In this document: positions 56,671 to 63,524 of the stretch, one piece after another | Layout of the letters: every line of letters begins with the position of its first letter | Position numbering within the stretch: position 1 is the stretch's first letter | Assembly (NCBI RefSeq): GCF_019049255.1 | Contig: NZ_JAGMUJ010000060.1 | Location: 62,001-126,000, forward strand | Reading direction: 5' to 3' | DNA: 64,000 bases | Source of the DNA: Streptomyces sp. AC558_RSS880 | Lineage (GTDB): Bacteria > Actinomycetota > Actinomycetes > Streptomycetales > Streptomycetaceae | Position numbers and translations under genes: made by a program | The notes under the pieces: model-generated | The model's database searches: none | What the model was told of the DNA's origin: nothing | What the model saw: only the letters and a program-made list of their open reading frames with translations

Positions 56671-57521
56671 GCGAGTAGCTCCTGCACATGACGGCCGATG
56701 GCCGAGGGGATGTCCGCTCCGGTGGCGGAGGCCACGGCCCGGAAGCCGGGGGCGTGGTTGACCTCGTTGACGACGAAGCCGTCGGGGGTGGCGAAGAGGT
56801 CGACCCCGTAGATGCCGGGTCCGAGCACGTCCACCACACCGTCGACGATCTTCAGTACGTCGGGGTCGTGGGCGACGGCGCGGTTCTTGTTGCCGAGGGC
56901 CGCGTTGTTGCGCCAGTCGCTGCCGCCGGTCTCGAACTCGGCCGCCCCGATCAGCTCCCGCCCGACGACCAGGCACCGCACCGAGCTGCCGCCGAGGTAC
57001 GGCTCCACCACACTGGCCTGCTCGAAGGCGTGGGCCAGGTCCTCGATGTAGTCGTACACGGAGTGAGCGGTGTCGGCGTGCCGGATCAGCGTGACCCGCT
57101 TGCCCATCCCGCCGAAGACGGGCTTGAGGACGAGAGGCAGGGGCAGCTCGGCCAGCGCCTTGTCGAAGTCCTTGCGGGAGAGCACGAGCCGGTGGTCGGG
57201 GACGGGTACCCCGGCGGTCGTGAGAAGGGCGCGCAGTGCGGCCTTGTTCTCACAGGCGTGGATGGCCCGGGCGGTGTTCAGCGTGGGGACGTCGGCCGCC
57301 TCGGCCAGGGTGGCGATCAGGCCGCCGCGCGTGTAGCTGCGGCTGCGGATGAGGAGGGTGTCGTACCCCTTGATCGACGGGGCGTCCGGGTGGCCGAGGG
57401 AGAGGGACTCGTCGTTGACCCAGTCGAGACGGAGGCCGAACGCCGGGGCCGCCTCGATGAGCAGGCGTTCCTCCCAGGCGATCCGGTCCGCGACGACCGC
57501 GACGGGACGGACAGTGCCCAT
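56667..57521 (-). CDS. lysX: LysX-like ATP-grasp ligase loading the carrier
   Basis: A 284-residue RimK/LysX-type ATP-grasp enzyme: ENKAALRALLTTAGVPVPDH, LVLKPVFGGMGKRV, GIYGVDLFA and the ligand site VNEVNHAPGFRAV. LysX ligates the amino group of alpha-aminoadipate (ArgX: glutamate) to the C-terminal gamma-carboxyl of LysW. Canonical LysX has EVNHTMEF; here it is EVNHAPGF, so substrate choice may differ. Starts 1 nt after the lysW stop. Confidence 0.9.
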   Translation of the reverse strand: MGTVRPVAVVADRIAWEERLLIEAAPAFGLRLDWVNDESLSLGHPDAPSIKGYDTLLIRSRSYTRGGLIATLAEAADVPTLNTARAIHACENKAALRALLTTAGVPVPDHRLVLSRKDFDKALAELPLPLVLKPVFGGMGKRVTLIRHADTAHSVYDYIEDLAHAFEQASVVEPYLGGSSVRCLVVGRELIGAAEFETGGSDWRNNAALGNKNRAVAHDPDVLKIVDGVVDVLGPGIYGVDLFATPDGFVVNEVNHAPGFRAVASATGADIPSAIGRHVQELLA

Positions 57522-57522
57522 G

Positions 57523-57708
57523 TCACTGGCCCCAGTCGCGCAGCTGCACCTCGACCATCTCCAGCGTCAGCCGGCCGTCCTCGACGGCCTCGACGCGGAG
57601 GGTCAGGATGCACTCGGGGCAGGAGAGCGTCTCGCCCGGGGCGACCGGGGGGACGGTCAGGTCGGTCTCGCACTCGGGGCATACGCCGGTCAGGGTGGCG
57701 GTGGACAT
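57523..57708 (-). CDS. lysW: Amino-group carrier protein (LysW homologue) with C-terminal Gln
   Basis: A 61-residue acidic zinc-ribbon protein with two CPEC knuckles (Cys10, 13, 30, 33). LysW carriers end in EDWGE, the final Glu being the attachment point; this one ends LRDWGQ. The codon is CAG directly before the TGA stop, confirmed by reading the bases. GGAG precedes ATG 57708. Located next to its ligase gene, as in known systems. It shields the amino group and presents the substrate to LysZ and LysY. Confidence 0.93.
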   Translation of the reverse strand: MSTATLTGVCPECETDLTVPPVAPGETLSCPECILTLRVEAVEDGRLTLEMVEVQLRDWGQ

Positions 57709-57734
57709 CGTGAACTCCGTATACAGGGGGCGGG

Positions 57735-58889
57735 TTACGCGGGTACGGGGCGGAAGTCGATGGCGGCCTTGCGGATCGTGTCCCGGTCCAACAGCGGGCG
57801 GCCGTCCCGCTCCTGCCGCTCGGCCAGCCACGGGGTGAAGGCGTCGACGTCGACCTCCAGGCCCGAATCGGCCAGGGCCCAGTGGACGAGGGCGGTGGTG
57901 AGGCGGCTGCGGACGCGCAACTCGCGTCTGTTGCCGACGAGTTCGGCGGGCAGTGTCTCGTACGCGTGCGGGTGGTTCAGCTGGCCCGGCAGCTCGTACG
58001 CGAAGGCGTGCGGGGTGGTCGGCCCGGACTGGAAGGAGTCGCCGAGGCCGGCGCCCCGCAGGGCGATCCGGGACATCTCGGTGAGGTGGGTGAGGTCGAA
58101 GCGGGTGTCGCCGTGGATGACGCGCAGCGAGGTGAGCAGCTCGGCCAGCGGGGCGTTGCCGCCGCGCTCCCCGATCCCGCCGACGGTCGCGGAGATCCAC
58201 TGGGCACCCGCCCGCACGGCGGCCAGGGAGTTGGCGACGGCCATGCCCAGCATGTTGTGCGAGTGGATCTCGATCTCGGAGCCGTCGATCGCGGTGATGT
58301 CCGCGATGATCTCCTCCATCTGCCAGGGCGAGAGGTACGCGACGGTCTCCGCGAGCCGGAACCGGTCGGCCCCCGCCGCGAACCCCGCCTCCACATAGGG
58401 GACGAGCCGCTCCCGGGGCGTCCGGGCGCCGTCCTCACCGCTGAACGTGACGTGGAAGCCGCGCTCCTTCGCTTGCTGGATCGCCGAACGCGCCAGCGTC
58501 TGAAGGAACTTGGGGCTCGCCGAGTCGAGTTTCAGCTGCGCGTGCTGCTCGGAGGTGGGGATCGAGTACATGATGTGGCGCACGCCCAGGCGCTCGGCCT
58601 CGTCCAGCGCACGGGCGACCTGGCGGCGGTCGCGTACGACGACGAGCGTCATGCTGCGCTCGGCGGTGACCGCCTCGTGGGTGGCGAGGACGAGGTCGGC
58701 GTCCTTGGAGTCCGGTCCGGAGACCATGCCCACCTCGACGAGTTCGACGCCCGTCCGCACCAACAGGCCCGCGATGGCGGCGGCGTCCGCGGGGCCGAAT
58801 TCCACCCCCGCCATGTGCGCGGAGTCCCGCAGCGTCGCGTCCGATATACGGGGCGGCCTTTCCAGTTTCTCGGGTCCTGCTGCTGCCAT
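57735..58889 (-). CDS. DRE-TIM metallolyase (homocitrate/isopropylmalate synthase- or aldolase-like)
   Basis: A 384-residue HMGL-like barrel. Asp17-x-T-L-Arg21-Asp22 starts the active site, the metal His pair is His209 and His211 in EIHSHN, and GGIGERGGNAPLAEL follows. It lacks the C-terminal regulatory domain of leucine-pathway synthases. Position 25 is His, as in 4-hydroxy-2-oxovalerate aldolases (RDGMH), where Claisen-type synthases have Glu-Gln. GAGGAG precedes ATG 58889. First gene of the run. Confidence 0.85.
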   Translation of the reverse strand: MAAAGPEKLERPPRISDATLRDSAHMAGVEFGPADAAAIAGLLVRTGVELVEVGMVSGPDSKDADLVLATHEAVTAERSMTLVVVRDRRQVARALDEAERLGVRHIMYSIPTSEQHAQLKLDSASPKFLQTLARSAIQQAKERGFHVTFSGEDGARTPRERLVPYVEAGFAAGADRFRLAETVAYLSPWQMEEIIADITAIDGSEIEIHSHNMLGMAVANSLAAVRAGAQWISATVGGIGERGGNAPLAELLTSLRVIHGDTRFDLTHLTEMSRIALRGAGLGDSFQSGPTTPHAFAYELPGQLNHPHAYETLPAELVGNRRELRVRSRLTTALVHWALADSGLEVDVDAFTPWLAERQERDGRPLLDRDTIRKAAIDFRPVPA

Positions 58890-59114
58890 TTCTCTTTCTC
58901 CTCTTTCCCGAAAAGGGTCGACCGAAGTGCTGTATTCGCTGAGTCATATCCTTCGGTGCCTGGCCGGGAAGATCAATGTCTGCCGTGTGAGGGCTGTGTT
59001 GCGGAGTGTCAAGGAATGTCAGGAAGGAAAGGGAGTGCAAGGGTGGTGTCCAGGCATGCCAAATAGCGGACGAAGAACACCCGTTGATGTGACGTACGCC
59101 CTACGGTGCTGGGC
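58890..59114. promoter_or_regulatory. Divergent promoter region of the carrier-protein cluster
   Basis: 225 nt between the head of the 12-gene run and the racemase-family gene; less GC-rich than the flanks. Direct near-repeats TGTCAAGGAA / TGTCAGGAAG at 59007 and 59017 could bind a regulator. No -35/-10 can be assigned firmly. Confidence 0.5.
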
Positions 59115-59873
59115 ATGGATCTCTTCTCGCTGCCCCGGCTGGGGGTCGTCGTACCGCCGGAGAACCCCACGGCGGAACCCGAGTTCATGCATCTGCTCGG
59201 CGCCGGAATGAATGTGTACACCTCCCGCTTCCCGGTGACTCCCGGGGCCGGGCTCCGGGCGATGCTGGAGACGTACAACGAGGTGCTCCCCACCCTGCTC
59301 GGCAGCTTCGGTGCGCTGCGCCTGGACGCCACGGTGGTGGCGTGCAGCGCATCGCACTACCTGCTGGAGCCGGCGGGCGACCGGGCCTTCTGCGACGAGC
59401 TGTCCGAGCGCGTCGGCTCGCCCGTGCAGTCCTCCACGCAGGCGATCCTCGCGGCCTGCGAGGCGCTCGGGGTGACCCGCCTGACGCTCGTCTCCCCGTA
59501 CGAGCCCTGGCTCACCGACACCTCCCGCGCCTTCTGGGAGCGGGCCGGCCTCACGGTCGACGGGGTGGTGCTCGTCCCGGCGGAGGAAGCGGCGCGTCCG
59601 GGCGGGGACGCGCACTTCGATCCGTACGCGGTGACGACCGGGGCCATCCTGCGGCGGATACGGGAGCGGGAGCTGCCCGCCGACACGGCCCTGCTCTTCA
59701 CGGGCACGGGCATGGGCACGCTCGCCGCCCTGACCGAGCTGGCCCGCCGCGAGCCGCACCGCACCCTGCTGACCTCGAACCTGGCCTCGGCCTGGTGGGC
59801 GCGACGGGCGGTGGGGGAGAAGGGCGAGGCGCACCACCCGCTGCTGCGGCGGCTGGAGGGGGCGGCGGTGTGA
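59115..59873 (+). CDS. Asp/Glu racemase / maleate isomerase family enzyme lacking the second Cys
   Basis: A 252-residue protein. The first catalytic Cys is Cys77 in VVACSASHYLL. Maleate isomerases and racemases have a second Cys near residue 195 (CTNLR-like); here the site reads LLFTGTGMGTL without Cys. Family members with one Cys include arylmalonate decarboxylase, though there the remaining Cys is the other one. ATG 59115 is preferred; GTG 59106 is in frame and neither has a clear Shine-Dalgarno. Confidence 0.8.
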   Translation: MDLFSLPRLGVVVPPENPTAEPEFMHLLGAGMNVYTSRFPVTPGAGLRAMLETYNEVLPTLLGSFGALRLDATVVACSASHYLLEPAGDRAFCDELSERVGSPVQSSTQAILAACEALGVTRLTLVSPYEPWLTDTSRAFWERAGLTVDGVVLVPAEEAARPGGDAHFDPYAVTTGAILRRIRERELPADTALLFTGTGMGTLAALTELARREPHRTLLTSNLASAWWARRAVGEKGEAHHPLLRRLEGAAV

Positions 59874-59880
59874 CGGCGGG

Positions 59881-59945
59881 GGCCCGGGGAGCGTGCGTGC
59901 TCCGGGGAACGGCGAGGGCCCCGGGAGCACGCGTGTCCCGGGGCC
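59881..59945. terminator. Long imperfect hairpin between convergent genes
   Basis: 27-nt arms at 59881-59907 and 59919-59945 (GGCCCGGGGAGCGTG against CACGCGTGTCCCGGGGCC) between the racemase-family gene and the response-regulator gene. Probably terminates both. Confidence 0.75.
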
Positions 59946-59960
59946 GTACGCCCGATCCGC

Positions 59961-60659
59961 TCAGCCCGAGGGCGTCTCCGACATCTGCCAGGCGTACCCC
60001 ATCCGGTAGCCGACGCCCCGGACCGTGATGATCCAGCCGCTGGAGCCGAGCTTCGCCCGGATGCTGCTCACATGCGTGTCGATCGTGCGGCTGGTGTGTC
60101 CCCAGTCACTGCCCCAGACCCGGGCCATCAGCTCTTTCCGCGTCACGACCGTCTCCGGGGTGGCGGCCAGGGTGTAGAGCAGCTCGAACTCCTTCGAAGT
60201 GACGCCGACGAGCCGTCCCCCGAGCCGAACTTCCTGCCTGCGTGGATCGATATGCAGATCGCGCAGGGAAATGGTGCCCGGAAGGTCCTGCCGGGGCCGG
60301 GTCCGGCGCAGTACCGCTTCGATACGGGCTCCGATTTCCCGGAATCCCCAGGTTTTCACCACACAGTCGTCCGCGCCCGCGTGCAACACGAGGACGCGCT
60401 CCAGTTCGGCGTCGGCATCGGTGACCGCTATCAGGGCCGTGTCCCCGCCGCCGCGCAGGGAACGGCACAATTCCAGCCCGTCGATATCGGGCAGTTCCAG
60501 GGAGAACAGCACCAGATCCGCTTCTCCGTACACCCGCAGCGCCCGCTCTCCGGTGGAGACGCTGCGGGCGGTGAATCCCTGCCGCCGCAGATCGCTCACC
60601 ATGGCCGCCGCCGCGGAGGTGTCCTGCTCCACCACGAGTACCTGTCTCACGTGCCCCAC
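59961..60659 (-). CDS. OmpR/PhoB-family response regulator with atypical receiver
   Basis: A 232-residue regulator. Its receiver keeps the acidic pair (VVEQD) and the Lys in DDCVVKTW, but the phospho-acceptor Asp is Ser53 (VLFSLELPDIDG). The C-terminal winged helix is intact (VTSKEFELLYTLA, TRKELMARVWG, IDTHVSSIRAKLG, VRGVGYRMGY). No sensor kinase gene is near. It is probably phosphorylation-independent and the pathway-specific regulator. Confidence 0.88.
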   Translation of the reverse strand: MGHVRQVLVVEQDTSAAAAMVSDLRRQGFTARSVSTGERALRVYGEADLVLFSLELPDIDGLELCRSLRGGGDTALIAVTDADAELERVLVLHAGADDCVVKTWGFREIGARIEAVLRRTRPRQDLPGTISLRDLHIDPRRQEVRLGGRLVGVTSKEFELLYTLAATPETVVTRKELMARVWGSDWGHTSRTIDTHVSSIRAKLGSSGWIITVRGVGYRMGYAWQMSETPSG

Positions 60660-60704
60660 CCACCCTTTCCCCTCGGCCTCACGTCGGTTCGCAGCGCCGC
60701 CATG

Positions 60705-61949
60705 TCAGTCGGAGGCGCCGGTGAGGGCGACGGCGGGAGGTGCGGTGGGCGGGGTCCGGGCACGGGGTGGCGCTTCCGGCGGGGCGGTGGTGCCCCCGGC
60801 GGCACCGGGCAGGCGCTGGTAGACGTAGGCGGCCGAGGCCATGGTCATGTGGTGGTGCCAGCCGGGGAAGGAGCGGCCCTCGAAGTCGAGGACGCCGAAT
60901 CTGCGGCCAAGCGTGGTGACGGCGGAGAGGGCGGCGGCGTGGCCGCGCGCCAGCCGGAGGACCTCCTCCACCCGCCGGTCGGTGAGGGTGGTGAGCCAGT
61001 ACCGGGCGGGCTGCCGGCCGTCCGGGTCGGGCCGTTCCAGGAGGCGGTACGGGCGTACGCCCACGTCGTCGCCGAGGCCGGGCCGCGGCGCCACGACCGT
61101 GTCCGCATAGGTGTGGACCGGTACGGGCCGGACCCGGCCGTCCGGGGTCTGCCGGAGCAGGACGTGGGTCTGCCGGGCGTGCCGGACCTCCATGAGCGCG
61201 CTCACCTTGGTCACGACGGGCGTGTGCTGCCCGGTGAGGAGTACCAGGTGGTCCGGGGACACCTCGCACACCACGTCGGCCCGTTGCCGGGCGAGGCCCG
61301 CGAGGACTCCCGCCGCGTCGTCGCACCGGGTCAGGTCCAGCACCCAGGGCAGCCCGGCGAGTTGGGGCTGAGCGGCCACTTCGGCGGCGTACCCGACGAC
61401 ATGGTCGGCGGGGGTGCGCCCGGCCTCGGACCCGGGGATGCGCGCCCGGCGTCTGCGTTCCCGGTCCGAGTCCCACGCTCCGCCGAGCACGAGGCTCCAG
61501 TCCACCGGGTAGCACTGCGTCCCCGAGACGAGGAAGAAGACCAGCGCCCGCTGGCAGTTGACGGTGCGCCCGGTGACGGGGTCGAGGCGCCGGTGCACGC
61601 CCACCGAGTGCTCACCGCGCTTGGGGATGATGAGTTCGGCGACGGTCCAGGCGTGCGGGGTCGTCCGCGCGGCGACCCGGCGGGCGAGCCGGCGGCGTAC
61701 CGGGGCCCACTCCCACGGGCTGGCGTTGATGAACTGGTGGAGACCGTGAGCCGCGGCCGGGGGTAAGGGCTTCGCCAGTGCCATGCGGCGGGGTGTCTTC
61801 TTGCCCGATACATGGATCAGGGCCCACAGATAGGCATGGGCCCAACGGCGCTGCTCCGGCCGCTGGAACGCCCGGAAGATCTCGTCCATGAACGTCCGCA
61901 TGTACGCGCCGTCGCCCGGCACTGCCGCGCGCACCTCACTTGACGACAT
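60705..61949 (-). CDS. IS701-like protein with degenerate DDE site
   Basis: A 414-residue protein matching IS701 transposases through RRWAHAYLWALI, continuing HVSGKKTPRRMA, then LHQFINASPWEW, EHSVGVHRRLDPVTG and NCQRALVFFLVSG. The catalytic DDTGF at the first acidic position is replaced by AELII (residues 104-108). No terminal inverted repeats are seen. Such proteins recur beside regulators in Streptomyces gene clusters and may have been co-opted as DNA-binding factors. Confidence 0.78.
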   Translation of the reverse strand: MSSSEVRAAVPGDGAYMRTFMDEIFRAFQRPEQRRWAHAYLWALIHVSGKKTPRRMALAKPLPPAAAHGLHQFINASPWEWAPVRRRLARRVAARTTPHAWTVAELIIPKRGEHSVGVHRRLDPVTGRTVNCQRALVFFLVSGTQCYPVDWSLVLGGAWDSDRERRRRARIPGSEAGRTPADHVVGYAAEVAAQPQLAGLPWVLDLTRCDDAAGVLAGLARQRADVVCEVSPDHLVLLTGQHTPVVTKVSALMEVRHARQTHVLLRQTPDGRVRPVPVHTYADTVVAPRPGLGDDVGVRPYRLLERPDPDGRQPARYWLTTLTDRRVEEVLRLARGHAAALSAVTTLGRRFGVLDFEGRSFPGWHHHMTMASAAYVYQRLPGAAGGTTAPPEAPPRARTPPTAPPAVALTGASD

Positions 61950-62136
61950 GTAACGCTACGCCCCCTCGATACTCGTCACCGCTCGCACCCGAGTGGATAC
62001 ATGGCACATCAGTACGAGGTGAAAGTACCGTCCGGAACGGAGTTTGCCCGGGTCGGCCGTCTATTTTGCGAGTTCGGGGTCTGACCTGCAAAGACGCCCC
62101 TCGGCGGGGCGTACGTGACGGGCGCGTGGACCCGAA

Positions 62137-62169
62137 GGACCCGGCTCCGCCACTGGTGGAGCCGGGTCC
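62137..62169 (-). terminator. Hairpin terminator after the MFS gene
   Basis: Arms GGACCCGGCTCC / GGAGCCGGGTCC with a 9-nt loop, 56 nt past the MFS stop. The rest of 61950-62224 is the promoter region of the IS701-like gene with nothing else recognised. Confidence 0.8.
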
Positions 62170-62224
62170 CGGAGCCGACCGGCGAAGTGTCAACACATCA
62201 TGAACATGGCCCGGGCGCGGTGCG

Positions 62225-63457
62225 TCAGGCCCCCACCGGCCGCTGGGCGGGGAAACCGGCCCGACGGGCGTAGAGCACGACCGCGATCACCGGCAGCAGG
62301 AGCAGCAGGACCGTCCAGGGGAAGGACTCGCTGCCCAGGGTGTCCAGCAGGATGCCGCCGACGATGCCGCCGCCCGCCATCGCGACGTTCCAGAGCGTGA
62401 CGAGCATCGCCTGCGCGGCATCGGCCGACTCGCCACCCGCGTCACCGACGGCGGTCTGCAGCAGGGTGGGCACACCACCCCAGCCCAGACCCCACAGCAC
62501 CACCGCCACATAGACGAGGGCGGTGGTGTCGGAGAGGACGGCCAGCAGCAGCGAGGCCACGGCGACCAGCAGCGCGCCGCCGACGGTGAGGCCGCGCAGC
62601 CGGCGGTTGATCTGCGCGCCGACGATCCAGATGCTCGCCAGCGAGGCGGCTCCGAAGACCAGCAGGATGAAGCCGGTGGAGCCACCGAGGCCCAGGTCCT
62701 CGAGGTACGTGGCGATGTACGCGTACAGGATGGTGTGCCCCAGCACGAAGACCAGCGTGACGAAGAGGACCGGGGAGACGCCCGGGACGGTCAGGGTCCG
62801 CAGCAGCTTCGGCCGCTCGCCGCGCCCCTGGCCGGGGAAGTCCGGTACGCCCACGAAGATCCACACCAGGAGTACGACCGTGAGCACCGTCATCGACAGG
62901 AACGCCACGCGCCAGCCGAGCCACTCGCCGAGGAACGTCCCCGCGGGCACACCGAGGGAGAGCGCGACGGGGATCCCGGCCATGGCGACGGCCATCGCCT
63001 TGCCCTGGAGGTGCACGGGGGCCATGCGGCGGGCGTACCCGGCGAGCAGGGCCCAGGCGAGACCGGCCGCGACCCCGGCGACGAACCGCGCCGCCATCGT
63101 CAGCTCGTAGACGGACGACACGGCCGTCACGGTGTTGGCGAGGGCGAACCCGCCCATGGCCGTGAGCAGCAGCTTCTTGCGCCGCCAGCCCGCCGTGGCG
63201 GCGGTGAGCGGGAGCGCGGTCAGGGCGGTGCCGATCGCGTAGACCGTGACGGTCTGACCGGTCGCGGACTCGCTCACTCCCAGGTCCTTGCTCATCGCGG
63301 GCAGCAGACCGGCGGGAAGGGTCTCGGTGAGGCTGGTGACGAAGACGGCGGTGGCGAGGGCGAGCAGGGCGAACAGCGGCAGCTTCCGCTGTTCCTCGCC
63401 TCCGCCCTTCGGGTCCGTTGCCGCGGCGGTGGGCGCCGTGTCGGGTGCGGTGCTCAT
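62225..63457 (-). CDS. MFS transporter (DHA1/AraJ-like), probable product exporter
   Basis: A 410-residue transporter with 12 predicted helices after a 25-residue polar N-terminus. Features include VTSLTETLPAGLLPAMSKDLG in helix 1, TAATAGWRRKKLL (motif A-like) and GIPVALSLGVPAGTFLGEWLGWR (antiporter motif C-like). Its location beside the cluster suggests export of, or resistance to, the product. It has its own terminator and follows the SDR gene by 67 nt. Confidence 0.88.
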   Translation of the reverse strand: MSTAPDTAPTAAATDPKGGGEEQRKLPLFALLALATAVFVTSLTETLPAGLLPAMSKDLGVSESATGQTVTVYAIGTALTALPLTAATAGWRRKKLLLTAMGGFALANTVTAVSSVYELTMAARFVAGVAAGLAWALLAGYARRMAPVHLQGKAMAVAMAGIPVALSLGVPAGTFLGEWLGWRVAFLSMTVLTVVLLVWIFVGVPDFPGQGRGERPKLLRTLTVPGVSPVLFVTLVFVLGHTILYAYIATYLEDLGLGGSTGFILLVFGAASLASIWIVGAQINRRLRGLTVGGALLVAVASLLLAVLSDTTALVYVAVVLWGLGWGGVPTLLQTAVGDAGGESADAAQAMLVTLWNVAMAGGGIVGGILLDTLGSESFPWTVLLLLLPVIAVVLYARRAGFPAQRPVGA

Positions 63458-63524
63458 GGGGTGTGCTCCAGGTTTCCGGATGGGAGAGGTGGGGTGCGGG
63501 GACGGTGGGGGGTGGGGCGCGGGG

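Noticed and set aside
46195-58889. Reading the run as primary lysine (LysW/AAA) biosynthesis
   Set aside because: No homoaconitase, homoisocitrate dehydrogenase, LysJ or LysK is present, the carrier ends in Gln, and Streptomyces make lysine by the diaminopimelate route.
59007-59026. SARP-type heptameric direct repeats
   Set aside because: The near-repeats are 10 nt apart rather than 11 or 22, and no SARP gene is in the window.
60705-61949. A mobile IS701 element
   Set aside because: The catalytic acidic residues are replaced and no terminal inverted repeats or target duplication were found, so it is described as a co-opted protein.
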